64,000 bases of DNA from Methanobrevibacter sp. (GCF_015062985.1 NZ_SUTI01000010.1:9409-73408); one strand, 5' to 3'. Counted from the first letter of the stretch, positions 9,218-18,036 are shown. Made by a program: numbers and translations. Notes: a model not told the origin generated them from the letters alone.

Positions 9218-10432
9218 TTATTTTACCAATTTGCCGTCCTGAATGACAATTAAAACGTTATCGTTATCACTTAAAATAGAAATGTCATCCATAGGATTTG
9301 AATTGACTAAAATCAAGTCCGCCACGTAATTTTCCTTAATGATTCCCAAATCATCTTTTCCTAAAAATTCCGCAGCCTTAATTGTACCGCTGGCCAGTGC
9401 TTCAGCTTCACTCATTCCGATGTCTGTTAAATGAACCAATTCTTCCAGGTTATGTCCATGAGGAATGACCCCACTATCTGTTCCCATCAAAATGTTAACG
9501 CCTTCCTGGTAAGCGGTTGAAATGTTTTCCTTGTGGACTTTAACTACTTCCTTTAATTTAGCGGTTTTCTCTTCTGCATAATTATCCCATGCCGGAAATC
9601 CGCTCTTATATAAAAATTGATGAACAAGAAGTGTCGGAACCAAACTTACATTGTTTTTAGCCATTTTGCAGGATGTTTTTTTATCAATGAATGTTCCATG
9701 TTCAATTGAGGAAAATCCTGCATCAATACAATTGTTCATTCCTTTTAAACTATGGCAATGAGCTGAAACTTTCATATTGTTCACAGCAGCCTCATTGACG
9801 ATTGTCTTAAGTTCCTTTTTGTTGAATTGTGCGAATTCGGGAGAGGTGTTTGTAGTCAAAACACCGCCGCTGCACATCACCTTGATAAAATCAGCACCTG
9901 CCCTTTTAACTTCACGGGTCTTTTTCAGAACTTCCTCAACACCGTCGCATCTTCCTTTTGGAAACCCCGGATACATTATTTCCATGTCCCATCCTGAAGG
10001 AAGAAGCAGATCAAAATGTCCTCCTGTCATCACTAACGGAGTGATTGACAGATGGACTTTGGGGGCTATAAAAAGCCCTCGTTGTTGAGCCAACTTAAAA
10101 CTTAAATCTGCTGAACCACAATCCCTAATTGTTGTAACACCTGCATTGACTGTTTGTAAAGAGTGAGGAACCGCATTGTAAAAATGAATTCCTAATGGAT
10201 TTGCCATGTTTTCTTCCTTGTGGAAACCTTTTGCGAAAATGTGTGTGTGGCAATCAATAAAACCCGGAAGCAAAAAGTTGTCCTCACCATCAATAACCTT
10301 TACATCAGTTTTAGTGGCTATTTTGCCTGATGAGATTTCTTTAATAAATTTGTCTTCGATTAATACATTCTGATGAGTCCTGATGTCCTCATTCGGATTT
10401 AAGATGTTTACATTCTCAATTAGAGTTTGCAT
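9218..10432 (-). CDS. Metal-dependent amidohydrolase (imidazolonepropionase/prolidase-like)
   Basis: The amidohydrolase-superfamily TIM barrel shows metal ligands in GFIDCHTHIFAKG (near residue 60), a probable carboxylated lysine in FIKVMCSGG, histidines in SAHCHS and SIEHGT, and the aspartate in MGTDSG. The C-terminus returns to the small beta domain (ADLILVNSNPMDDI). The 404-residue size fits the branch that includes imidazolonepropionase-like and Xaa-Pro dipeptidase proteins; the substrate cannot be told. It follows the phosphomevalonate dehydratase small-subunit gene by 7 nt and is probably cotranscribed. Confidence 0.85.
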   Translation of the reverse strand: MQTLIENVNILNPNEDIRTHQNVLIEDKFIKEISSGKIATKTDVKVIDGEDNFLLPGFIDCHTHIFAKGFHKEENMANPLGIHFYNAVPHSLQTVNAGVTTIRDCGSADLSFKLAQQRGLFIAPKVHLSITPLVMTGGHFDLLLPSGWDMEIMYPGFPKGRCDGVEEVLKKTREVKRAGADFIKVMCSGGVLTTNTSPEFAQFNKKELKTIVNEAAVNNMKVSAHCHSLKGMNNCIDAGFSSIEHGTFIDKKTSCKMAKNNVSLVPTLLVHQFLYKSGFPAWDNYAEEKTAKLKEVVKVHKENISTAYQEGVNILMGTDSGVIPHGHNLEELVHLTDIGMSEAEALASGTIKAAEFLGKDDLGIIKENYVADLILVNSNPMDDISILSDNDNVLIVIQDGKLVK

Positions 10433-10439
10433 GTTATCA

Positions 10440-10829
10440 CTATAATATTTCTATTGTTCCATTGTCCCCATCCACTTCAACTAAAGTTCCAGTTGTCAAA
10501 TCTTTAGTTTCAGAAGGTGAATCAACCATTGGAATATCTGACATGATTGCTCCAGTTGCTATAATCGGTTCTGCATTAAGACATATAATGGCTTTAGGAG
10601 CAGTATTGTTCTTCATCATCTGGAAAATAACATATGACCCGACTGTTGAGCCTTTACCTCCCGGGATGAATAAGACTTTATCCTTTATGCATTCACCTTT
10701 TAATTCATGTGTTGGATCAATTATCACACCTGTTTCAGGATTGACTCCACCTAAAAAGCTTATGGGTTCAGATGAAACAATTAATTCTCCTTTTCCTTTT
10801 CCTTTTGCAATATTTCTACATTCAATCAT
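10440..10829 (-). CDS. Phosphomevalonate dehydratase, small subunit (aconitase X swivel domain)
   Basis: The 129-residue protein matches the free-standing AcnX swivel subunit (DUF126): FLGGVNPETGVIIDPTHELKG near residue 25, then FIPGGKGSTVGSYVIF and a C-terminal segment ending ...TIEIL. With the large subunit it dehydrates mevalonate 5-phosphate to trans-anhydromevalonate phosphate in the archaeal mevalonate pathway. The ATG at 10829 has GGTGA 4 nt upstream. The partner gene is at 53720-54916, about 43 kb away. Function is established for the archaeal family and inferred here by sequence pattern. Confidence 0.85.
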   Translation of the reverse strand: MIECRNIAKGKGKGELIVSSEPISFLGGVNPETGVIIDPTHELKGECIKDKVLFIPGGKGSTVGSYVIFQMMKNNTAPKAIICLNAEPIIATGAIMSDIPMVDSPSETKDLTTGTLVEVDGDNGTIEIL

Positions 10830-10849
10830 TTAATCACCAATAAATGAGA

Positions 10850-11635
10850 TTAGAATAACTTATCTTCAACATATTCCCCGCGGTTAATGGCTTCAGTTGA
10901 TTTGATTGAATCAATCAAAGCCCCGAGCCATACTGCTATCATTAAAACGATACCTATGAATAAAAAAATGAGAATAGCTGAAACAATATAAGCAAGAATA
11001 AATGAAATTCCTTTTTTGCTTAAACCAAGATACAAATGACCAAGACCAGGGAATAAAAAGCTTAAGATTGGTGATAGAAGCACATTTTTCTCTTCAGAAG
11101 CCGGCCTATTAGCTACCCTAACACCACAATGAGGACATATTTCAGCGTTGATGTCTATTTTTTTACCACAATTTTGGCAGAATTTTGTTTGTGGTTTTTC
11201 CTCACCAATTAATCTGAAACCACATTTAGAGCAGAAAACTGTTTCTGGAGTAACTTCATTTCCACAGTTAGGGCAAAATTTAGATTTTTTAACAACATTG
11301 ACATCTACTGCTTCTTCTTTTTCTTCGATTGGTTCTTCGATGATTTCCTCTTTTTCCTCAACAACATCATCGACAGATTCCTCTTCAATAGCTTCAACTT
11401 CCTCAGCAGGCCCTTCAAGAACCTCTTCCACAGGAACTTCCTCAACAGCTTCCTCTTCAATAGCTTCAACTTCTTCAACAGGAACATCTTCAACTACTTC
11501 TTTACCAATAGCATCGTCGATTTTTTCTTCGGAAACAGCATCAGCAACTTCTGGAAGACGACTTCCACAGTTGGAACAGAATTTTGCATCTTTTACTTCT
11601 TTTCCACAATCTGGACAAATTACCATTTTAAACAT
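10850..11635 (-). CDS. Triple zinc-ribbon protein with acidic repeats and C-terminal membrane segments
   Basis: The first CxxC-x(n)-CxxC ribbon is at the N-terminus (CPDCGKEVKDAKFCSNCG). A roughly 90-residue acidic repeat region follows, built from EEVxAIEEE and VPVEEV units, then two more ribbons (CPNCG...CSKCG and CQNCG...CPHCG). A TM2-like C-terminus has FLFPGLGHLYLGLSKKG and a long hydrophobic hairpin. The start at 11635 may be leaderless, since TATA-like sequence lies about 25 nt upstream and no Shine-Dalgarno is seen; Met4 is an alternative. Function unknown. Confidence 0.85.
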   Translation of the reverse strand: MFKMVICPDCGKEVKDAKFCSNCGSRLPEVADAVSEEKIDDAIGKEVVEDVPVEEVEAIEEEAVEEVPVEEVLEGPAEEVEAIEEESVDDVVEEKEEIIEEPIEEKEEAVDVNVVKKSKFCPNCGNEVTPETVFCSKCGFRLIGEEKPQTKFCQNCGKKIDINAEICPHCGVRVANRPASEEKNVLLSPILSFLFPGLGHLYLGLSKKGISFILAYIVSAILIFLFIGIVLMIAVWLGALIDSIKSTEAINRGEYVEDKLF

Positions 11636-11668
11636 CTGATATTAATTTATTTATAATAATATAAAAAG

Positions 11669-12925
11669 TTAAACAACCTCATTTTTCATTATTTCTCTTA
11701 AAACTGCAGTAGCGTAAGAACCTTTATTTATTGAAAATTCGCATAAAACACCATCATCAGTTGCTTTAGCGGATGCATCCCATACCTGGAATCTCATGGA
11801 TCTTCTAAGACCATGACTTCCCAAACGTGGCATCTTTGGAACTTCAAAATCGGCTTTTGTAATATTATAATTTTTTAAAATGTTTTCTTCCATCTCACCA
11901 ACTTCCCCTCCGGCAAATGGAACTTTGGTACCGAAGAGCGGACAGGTTGGACTTGCCTCAAAATTATCAATCATTTCTTGGATTTCTTCGGGAGTCTTAT
12001 CACGAACAATATGCTCTTCAGCGTCAATGACAATATCTCCTTCAACATATCTGTTGATTCCCATCTCCACCCGTTTACTTACGGCTTCATTGAATAGATA
12101 AGATTGATAAGCGTGGACAAACATTCTTTGAAGAGGTTTTGGAAGTGCATGCAATGCATTCATATAAGACTTATCGGTCAATTCACCTTTTTTAGAATCT
12201 CTTATTAATTCCTTAACCATCATTTTCTCATAGCGCATGCTTTTACCCATCAAATTAAGGGATTCTTCGAGGTTTCCATCATCATATGCCTGCCTTGCCA
12301 TCCGATTGTCTTCACCTTCATCGCTTTGAGGATTTCCGATATAAGTATTGACAGCTTTTTCAAGGTCATTTTCAACCAGAGCCTCACCCACCAGATGGGT
12401 TATTGTTCTAGGCTTGCCAAACCTCTGCCAGCCAAAGTAATTAGGAACTCCCTTGACTTCAAGTTCAGCCAGAACCTCATTAGCGATATCGGCACTTTCC
12501 CGAATATCATCCAAATCCTTAATGAGAATTCTGAACTTGTTTCCTTTTAGCTGTCCCATTCTAAGTTTTTTCCGGCCTCTGACAACTTTTAAAAAATCAG
12601 TTTTATATATATCCAAGTTTTCAACTTGCTTGAATTGTTCTTCTGAATCCATATTAGCTATGCAAATCCATTGACGGGTTATAGCCTTTTTATCCTTCAT
12701 TCCTGCAAAACCCATTCTTTTTCGGGATATGTGCAAATCACGGGCAATGTCTAAGACAACATCCAATGTAGTCCTTCCCAATTTTTCAATCCACACATAA
12801 ACGTTAGGCCCTTCACCTTCAGGAATGATTTCTGGAATCTCTTCAACATAAAAGTCTTCATATCGGTTTCTGATTGTTCCACCAATACCTTTTTGAGCTG
12901 TAACATAAGTAGTAGCATTTAACAT
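11669..12925 (-). CDS. truD: tRNA pseudouridine synthase D
   Basis: TruD makes pseudouridine-13 in tRNA. The conserved catalytic region GFAGMKDKKAITRQ, containing the catalytic aspartate, lies near residue 77, followed by the insertion-domain segments NYFGWQRFG and HAYQSYLFNEAVSKR, and a C-terminal LRRSMRFQV. The length (418 residues) suits archaeal TruD. I place the start at the ATG at 12925, preceded by GTGAT; an in-frame GTG three codons earlier at 12934 is less likely. It lies just downstream of tRNA-Arg. Confidence 0.93.
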   Translation of the reverse strand: MLNATTYVTAQKGIGGTIRNRYEDFYVEEIPEIIPEGEGPNVYVWIEKLGRTTLDVVLDIARDLHISRKRMGFAGMKDKKAITRQWICIANMDSEEQFKQVENLDIYKTDFLKVVRGRKKLRMGQLKGNKFRILIKDLDDIRESADIANEVLAELEVKGVPNYFGWQRFGKPRTITHLVGEALVENDLEKAVNTYIGNPQSDEGEDNRMARQAYDDGNLEESLNLMGKSMRYEKMMVKELIRDSKKGELTDKSYMNALHALPKPLQRMFVHAYQSYLFNEAVSKRVEMGINRYVEGDIVIDAEEHIVRDKTPEEIQEMIDNFEASPTCPLFGTKVPFAGGEVGEMEENILKNYNITKADFEVPKMPRLGSHGLRRSMRFQVWDASAKATDDGVLCEFSINKGSYATAVLREIMKNEVV

Positions 12926-12946
12926 AATAATCACGGAAAATTACAA

Positions 12947-13020
12947 TGCCCTGACCGGGATTTGAACCCGGGGAATGGGATCCGCAGTCCCATGTGTTAT
13001 CCAAACTACACCATCAGGGC
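12947..13020 (-). tRNA. tRNA-Arg (GCG anticodon)
   Basis: The 74-nt cloverleaf has acceptor GCCCTGA/TCAGGGC, D stem GTGT/ACAC, anticodon stem TGGGA/TCCCA with loop CTGCGGA (anticodon GCG, reading CGC/CGU), and T arm CCGGG-TTCAAAT-CCCGG. The discriminator base is A and no CCA is encoded, as in many archaeal tRNAs. No intron is present. A TATA-like AATATAAAAT lies about 25-30 nt upstream of the 5' end. Confidence 0.93.
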
Positions 13021-13071
13021 TAAACAAAATAAGATAACAATTAATTTTATATTTTTCATACTATTTAATAA

Positions 13072-13509
13072 TTACCATGTTGAAAGGCTATATGAATAAT
13101 TGCCATAATTCCTTGTTGCAACTGAAACTGCAATCGCTTTGGAATAATCACCGGATGATGCCAATACCTTTCCTTTTAAAATGTTATTTTCACTGAATCT
13201 GTAATTTTTAATGTTCAATGAATCCAGTTTATCCCTGCAGAGATTTGAAACCTCACGAATGGACTCTTTTGAATTTTCATTGCGCTTTAAAATTTCAGAA
13301 ATTTCACCAAGAAAAGTCCGGTCTGTAAAATTCACCTTACCGCTCAGCATCTCCATTGCATCCTGAGCAATTCTGATGTCCTTTGATTCGTATGAATAAT
13401 CAGGATTTGGAACAGAGATGGCTGCATTCACAATCAAAAATGCGATTAAAAGCAATGTTACTGCAAGAATTGCATCGATAATGTAAAAATATCCTTTTTC
13501 ATCTAACAT
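13072..13509 (-). CDS. Type IV pilin-like protein
   Basis: The 145-residue product opens with LDEKGYFYIIDAILAVTLLLIAFLIV: a short charged leader ending in Lys-Gly, then a long hydrophobic helix with an acidic residue near position +6, the pattern of archaeal type IV prepilins (class III signal peptides). The rest is a soluble domain with several aromatic residues and a C-terminus rich in Tyr/Ser. No prepilin peptidase or assembly ATPase is in the window. Family is inferred from the N-terminal pattern alone. Confidence 0.65.
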   Translation of the reverse strand: MLDEKGYFYIIDAILAVTLLLIAFLIVNAAISVPNPDYSYESKDIRIAQDAMEMLSGKVNFTDRTFLGEISEILKRNENSKESIREVSNLCRDKLDSLNIKNYRFSENNILKGKVLASSGDYSKAIAVSVATRNYGNYSYSLSTW

Positions 13510-13560
13510 GAATGAAAATAGGATTTTAAAGTATTAAAAAAATAGTAAAGTGTGCAAAAA

Positions 13561-14925
13561 TTAATTTGCACGAATATGATTTATCACTTTATCCTTTTTA
13601 GCTATCGCCGCGTCTGAAGCCCTTTGAACCTTTTCTTTCATTTCTTCAAAGTCTTCAGGGGTTGTATCTCCAACCAACTTTTTAATTTTGGTATATGCGG
13701 CTTCCCTAAACAATGGAACTAATTTTTCCTCAGTTGAATCTTCCTTAATCAATATCGGTTCTCCTGAGTTGTTTACCACACCAATCTCTGAAATGTCAAC
13801 ATCATATTTTGCAACCGCTTTTTTAATGTCTCCAACTATTTCAGGAGGTGCAATTAACATTAATGAGTCTGTTGAAACACCTAATGGGTCGATATTCAAT
13901 GTTTCAAGCATGTTCAATACATTTGGAGCCACCATTTTCCTGATTTCTTTTTCATAGAACTCCAAACCAACTCCTGTTGTATTTGATATTTCATGAGCAT
14001 CTCCTCTAAGACCTCCGTTTGTTACATCAGTCATTGCATGAATGTCCTTTACGAGGTCAGCTTCAAACAATGCATGTGATGCCTGAACAAAGTTTACGTT
14101 CATTGTATCCCATACAACATCAAAAAAACCGTTGTATAATGCGGTTGTTGTGATTGTTCCTCCACCGGAACCTTCTGTTAAAAGGATTATATCTCCTTCA
14201 GTTGCGCCTTTACGGGCAGTTGGAGGATGCGGTGACACACCTACACTTCCAACAGCGGATACAAACCTGTCTCCTAAAACCATGTCTCCACCGACACGCA
14301 ATGTACTTCCCGCAACAATCGGAACATCTACAAGTTCTGAGACGGCAGCCACACCTGCTGTAAAGTCAAATATTTTTGCAACATCACCATCGTCTGCAAG
14401 GTGAACATCGCTTAAAATAGCAACGGGATCAGCGCCCATTACACAAACATCCCTTAGAGTCGCTCTTGTTACATGGAATCCTCCTAAAAATGGATATTCA
14501 CTTAAACGTGAGTGTATTCCATCCACAGCTGTTGTAATGTATACTTCATCATTTTTAACTGCAGCCTTTACAACACCACCGTCATCCTGTTCGGATGGAT
14601 TCACCAAAGATGCAGTATTGGTGGATGATACAATCTCTGCGATTTTCCTGTGAACAAAGAAATCACCAGCTCCACGGGATCCAACTCCCATTTCGCCCAT
14701 CAATACGCCAGCCTTATTTACATTAGCGATTTCCTTTAAAAATTCATCGTCACTTTCCTGCAATTTGAGAGTTGTTGAAACCTCATCAATTACAGCCTTT
14801 GCCATTTCAACAGAATTTTCTTCTGAAATTTTCTTATATTCTCTGATTCTTACAGCTAAAATTTCTGCAAGGTCTTCATAATCATAATCATCAATTCTAG
14901 CTCTTACAAATCCCTCAATATCCAT
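13561..14925 (-). CDS. AIR-synthase-related (PurM/HypE/SelD-like) protein
   Basis: The 454-residue protein carries the PurM-superfamily ATP-binding fold: EQDDGGVVKAAVK, ITTAVDGIHSR, FLGGFHVTRATLRDVCVMGADPVAIL, MTDVTNGGLRGDAHEIS and a C-terminal PEEIVGDIKKA. An N-terminal extension of about 90 residues, rich in charged helices, precedes the fold. The family is widespread in methanogens but has no assigned reaction that I can give with confidence. The stop of hisH is 2 nt before its ATG at 14925, so it probably belongs to the cfbD-hisH transcript. Confidence 0.8.
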   Translation of the reverse strand: MDIEGFVRARIDDYDYEDLAEILAVRIREYKKISEENSVEMAKAVIDEVSTTLKLQESDDEFLKEIANVNKAGVLMGEMGVGSRGAGDFFVHRKIAEIVSSTNTASLVNPSEQDDGGVVKAAVKNDEVYITTAVDGIHSRLSEYPFLGGFHVTRATLRDVCVMGADPVAILSDVHLADDGDVAKIFDFTAGVAAVSELVDVPIVAGSTLRVGGDMVLGDRFVSAVGSVGVSPHPPTARKGATEGDIILLTEGSGGGTITTTALYNGFFDVVWDTMNVNFVQASHALFEADLVKDIHAMTDVTNGGLRGDAHEISNTTGVGLEFYEKEIRKMVAPNVLNMLETLNIDPLGVSTDSLMLIAPPEIVGDIKKAVAKYDVDISEIGVVNNSGEPILIKEDSTEEKLVPLFREAAYTKIKKLVGDTTPEDFEEMKEKVQRASDAAIAKKDKVINHIRAN

Positions 14926-14927
14926 GG

Positions 14928-15524
14928 TTATATCTCCAATTTAGTGAAATTCTTTAAAATTTTAAGTCCTGCTATACCGCTTTTTTCTGGATGAAATTGT
15001 GTGGCGAACAAATTGTTTTGAGATAATGATGCAACAACATCACCTCCGTAATCACATATTCCTGCAACAATTTCTTCATTATCAGGGACAACATGATAAG
15101 AATGAACAAAATAAAAGTATTCACCATCAACCCCCTTTAGAATAGGTGAACTGTTAACTACTTTAAGTTTATTCCAACCCATATGTGGAATTTTGACACC
15201 TTTAGGCAATATTTCGACATGTCCCTTAAAGAGATTCAAGCCTTCAACTCCAGGGGATTCATCACTTGAACCCATCAGGACCTGCTGGCCTAGACAAATT
15301 CCCAAAAATGGCTTATCATCATTAACATGCTCATAAATTACATCTTTAAAAGGTTCCAGATTTTCCATTGCACTGCCAAATGCTCCAACACCCGGCAGAA
15401 CTAAAAAATCACTGTCTGCAAGCACCTCTTTATCATCGCTTATTGTGTAGTCAACACCGATTTTTTTAAATCCGTTTGAAATGCTTTTTAAGTTACCGCT
15501 TTTATAATCAATAATTGTTATCAT
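14928..15524 (-). CDS. hisH: Imidazole glycerol phosphate synthase, glutaminase subunit
   Basis: HisH supplies ammonia to HisF in histidine synthesis. The class I amidotransferase triad is visible: FLGICLGQQVLM with the nucleophilic Cys near residue 79, and FHPEKSG near the C-terminus. The N-terminal IIDYKSGNLKSISNG and VLPGVGAFGSAM are typical of HisH. At 198 residues it is normal. Its ATG overlaps the end of cfbD by 4 nt, an unusual pairing of a histidine gene with an F430 gene. hisF is not in the window. Confidence 0.95.
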   Translation of the reverse strand: MITIIDYKSGNLKSISNGFKKIGVDYTISDDKEVLADSDFLVLPGVGAFGSAMENLEPFKDVIYEHVNDDKPFLGICLGQQVLMGSSDESPGVEGLNLFKGHVEILPKGVKIPHMGWNKLKVVNSSPILKGVDGEYFYFVHSYHVVPDNEEIVAGICDYGGDVVASLSQNNLFATQFHPEKSGIAGLKILKNFTKLEI

Positions 15525-16606
15525 TCATCTAACCATCCAATAGCTGATCTAATCATTCCGCCAAAGTCTGAAAATACTATTTCATCAGTACCTAATGTTT
15601 TTGAGTGCGCATCAAGTTCCGCCACAACATGAGTATAGCCCAATTCCCTAAGAGGTTCCACCAGACGAGGACCATCAGTTACAGCAACTGATTCAGCGTC
15701 AAAGTCTTCAATTGGGAATGCATGTGGAACACCGAATACAACAATCAAATCCAAATCCTTATCCTTTAAGAATTCTGCTGCTTTATCACCAGTAATAGGA
15801 TACTCATCAAGGCCTCCAGTAATAAAATCAGGTTCCATATCAAGTTGATTTCTAATATTCACTGCATGCTGCCTTATTCTAGGAAGCCCTATGTTTTCAT
15901 CCAAATTAGCTACAAAAAGAGGTTTATTCTCCGGATTAATATCCGTATAGTCGAAATTGATGATATCTGAAAACAGATATGATGTTTCTTTTTTAACATT
16001 CAGGACAAAAGCAACTTTTTTATTATCTTTCAGAGCTTTGACAACAATTTTTGCAATACTTTCCTTTGAATCACCAAAATTAGGCTTGATGTACTTTCCC
16101 TGTGCCATTCCACGGGTTTTTTCAACTTCTGTTGCTTTTTCAAGCATTTCAATTTGCCTATCAGCTTCCTCTTTTGGGATTACACCACATTCAACTGCAG
16201 CATCCAAAACCATTATTGCTCCAACAGTATTGTCTCCTTCACCTGATCCTCCATGGGATTCCACCGGAATAACAGTGCAGGGCAAGTCTGCTGTTGCAAT
16301 CGCTTCTTTTAAATCTTCACCGATAATCATACTGGCACATGTACCTGCAATGCCCATCAGTTTTGGTTTGAATAAATCATAAGCTTCAGTTAAAGTTTCA
16401 ACTAATTTTTCACCGGCACCTAAAATAAAATCATTTTCAGACATTCCTGTAGTTACAACGCGTACCCCATCGCTTTCTAAAAGCCTAGCTGTCCTAAAAC
16501 AACAGCCTGTAGGTCCATGCATAACAATGACGTCAACATTCATATCCCTTAGTGTATAAAGAGTGGCGGCAATTGGACTTGGTCTTGGATGTATAATTTT
16601 TATCAC
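15521..16606 (-). CDS. cfbD: Ni-sirohydrochlorin a,c-diamide reductive cyclase, catalytic subunit (NifD-like)
   Basis: CfbD, with the CfbC reductase, carries out the multielectron ring reduction and cyclisation in coenzyme F430 synthesis, so this gene marks a methanogen. The N-terminal HPRPSPIAATLYTLRD, HGPTGCCFRTARLLESDGVRV and GIAGTCASMIIGED segments carry the cysteines expected to hold the interface iron-sulfur cluster. The 361-residue length suits the NflD family. Start is uncertain: the GTG at 16606 sits inside a GGTGA that looks like a Shine-Dalgarno, while an in-frame ATT at 16597 is spaced 5 nt from that GGTGA. cfbC and the other cfb genes are elsewhere. Confidence 0.92.
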   Translation of the reverse strand: MIKIIHPRPSPIAATLYTLRDMNVDVIVMHGPTGCCFRTARLLESDGVRVVTTGMSENDFILGAGEKLVETLTEAYDLFKPKLMGIAGTCASMIIGEDLKEAIATADLPCTVIPVESHGGSGEGDNTVGAIMVLDAAVECGVIPKEEADRQIEMLEKATEVEKTRGMAQGKYIKPNFGDSKESIAKIVVKALKDNKKVAFVLNVKKETSYLFSDIINFDYTDINPENKPLFVANLDENIGLPRIRQHAVNIRNQLDMEPDFITGGLDEYPITGDKAAEFLKDKDLDLIVVFGVPHAFPIEDFDAESVAVTDGPRLVEPLRELGYTHVVAELDAHSKTLGTDEIVFSDFGGMIRSAIGWLDE

Positions 16607-16681
16607 CTAATTCATTTTAACAAATAAATATTTTAAATTCTTAATTAATATAATTAATTAACTGAATTGGGAGATTGCATT

Positions 16682-17080
16682 ATGAAACTTGATGAAAAAA
16701 TTTTAGAGGAAAAAATTAGAGAATACAGAACTTTTAAAAGTTGTTCTGAATCTACATTAATGGGGCTTTGTGAAACTGCCGGTGCAGATATTACCCCTGC
16801 TGAAATGACAAAATTGGCCTGCGGATTTGCAGGCGGAATGGGTGGCACATTTGATGAGGGAACCTGCGGAGCAGTAACAGGAGCATTGATGGCTAATGGT
16901 ATTGTTTTAGACGATCCTGCAAAAATCAAATCTAATGCAAAAGAAATATTCAACGCTTTTAAAGAGGAATATGGGACTGTCCGTTGTGATATAATTAGTA
17001 AAAATGGAGAAGATAAATCACCATGCGTTGACTGCTGCGTGTTTATTGCAAAAAAAGTAGCCGAATTATGGGATGAATAA
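16682..17080 (+). CDS. C_GCAxxG_C_C family (putative redox-active) protein
   Basis: The protein contains the family hallmark: CSESTLMGLCE, then LACGFAGGMGG and EGTCGAVTGALMANG, and a late cysteine cluster CVDCCVF. The cysteines suggest a redox or metal-binding role; no reaction is known to me. I place the start at the ATG at 16682, 8 nt after GGGAG; an in-frame TTG 15 nt earlier overlaps the ribosome site and is unlikely. It is monocistronic and reads away from cfbD. Confidence 0.88.
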   Translation: MKLDEKILEEKIREYRTFKSCSESTLMGLCETAGADITPAEMTKLACGFAGGMGGTFDEGTCGAVTGALMANGIVLDDPAKIKSNAKEIFNAFKEEYGTVRCDIISKNGEDKSPCVDCCVFIAKKVAELWDE

Positions 17081-17149
17081 TGCCGTTCAAATAATGGCAC
17101 ATTCCAATAAAAATTTAGTAAAAAAAATAACTTAAATTAAAAAGGGAGG

Positions 17150-17175
17150 AAAGCAGGATTTAAAATCCTGCTTTT
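17150..17175. terminator. Bidirectional hairpin terminator between convergent genes
   Basis: A 10-12 bp inverted repeat (AAAGCAGGAT... / ...ATCCTGCTTT) followed by a short T run on the plus strand separates the C_GCAxxG gene (plus) from the small surface protein gene (minus). It could serve both. Confidence 0.6.
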
Positions 17176-17194
17176 AAATGGTTAATAATAAGGT

Positions 17195-17599
17195 TTAATC
17201 TTTTTTTCTTAAAACAGTGTAACCGCCTAAAACTGCTGATACTCCGAGTAATAATAAGATTGGATTACCAGTTGCTAACATATTGTGAGGAACAGTTGAA
17301 TTTGTTGAATTTGTTGAATTAGCAACAACAGGAGCAGTTGTGTTTGCAGTTACATCGGTAGCATTAGTTGCATTAGTTACATTGGTTGTATTTATTGCAT
17401 TAGTTGCATCAATTGCAGTGGTTGCATTTTCCAATGTTGCATTGTATTGGCTACCAGCCCAGCCTCCGTCAAAATCATTACTTTGACCTAAAGCTTGAGC
17501 GTCAAAATTATCACCCACATCTGCAGCGCAAACAGCTGCTGCAGAACCAATTATACAAAATATTATAAGTAATGCTAAATATGTTTTCATAATATCCAT
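17195..17599 (-). CDS. Small secreted Asn/Thr-rich surface protein with C-terminal anchor
   Basis: The 134-residue protein has a signal peptide (MKTYLALLIIFCIIGSAAAVCAA), a central low-complexity stretch (residues 53-105) with repeated Ala-Thr-Asn / Asn-Thr-Thr units giving many N-glycosylation sequons, and a C-terminus of TGNP, a hydrophobic helix and RKKD. The tripartite tail resembles a sorting or membrane-anchor signal. Met4 is a good alternative start. Likely a cell-surface protein; function unknown. It has its own strong TATA box upstream. Confidence 0.8.
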   Translation of the reverse strand: MDIMKTYLALLIIFCIIGSAAAVCAADVGDNFDAQALGQSNDFDGGWAGSQYNATLENATTAIDATNAINTTNVTNATNATDVTANTTAPVVANSTNSTNSTVPHNMLATGNPILLLLGVSAVLGGYTVLRKKD

Positions 17600-17682
17600 A
17601 ATATCACCTTAATCCTATTGATTTAAAAAAAGCCGGTTGAAGAAAATAACCAATTTGACACAAGTAATTATATGAAAAAGAC

Positions 17683-17694
17683 TATATATAAAGT
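17683..17694 (-). promoter_or_regulatory. TATA box for the small surface protein
   Basis: On the minus strand CTTTATATATAG preceded by AAAAA (BRE-like) lies about 85-95 nt upstream of the start codon, predicting transcription from about 17660 and a leader of about 60 nt. Confidence 0.55.
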
Positions 17695-17829
17695 TTTTCG
17701 AATGCAAGTGCACACTTACATCTTTAAATAATAAAATAGTAAATTTAAATTAATATTTTAAAAAAATAAGTAATTTAAAGATTAATTAAAATAAATAAGG
17801 CAATATTTAAGTTAATTTTTTAGTTTAAT

Positions 17830-18036
17830 GTTGAGAGTGAAACATATATTTGAAGAAATATTCAAAACAGGAAAAAAAATCCGTTTTAAAATGAGAACAC
17901 GAGAATAATCCCCCTAATTATTATGTCCTACATCACCATTATAGGATTATGAATATCCCATTGTGATTATATGACAATCTACCCTGGGACAAATTAGTTT
18001 CATTGAAAATTACGAGTTTCGAACTCGATTTTTTAG
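17830..18036 (+). other. Intergenic region with possible structured RNA and a hairpin terminator
   Basis: The gap 17600-18055 has no convincing ORF. Within it, bases 17864-17887 can form an 8-bp hairpin with one bulge (AAAAC/GTTTT, GGA/TCC), 17956-17989 form TCCCATTGT / ACAA...TGGGA, and TGAAAC (17838-17843) can pair with GTTTCA (17997-18002) to close the set. A hairpin CGAGTT-TCG-AACTCG at 18013-18027 followed by six T residues looks like a plus-strand terminator. The hairpin could instead end the minus-strand TetR transcript. Candidate non-coding RNA only. Confidence 0.3.

Noticed and set aside
11148..11639. Ser/Thr-rich 163-codon plus-strand frame
   Set aside because: It is the reverse-strand shadow of the acidic repeats in the zinc-ribbon gene; no ribosome site or family pattern.
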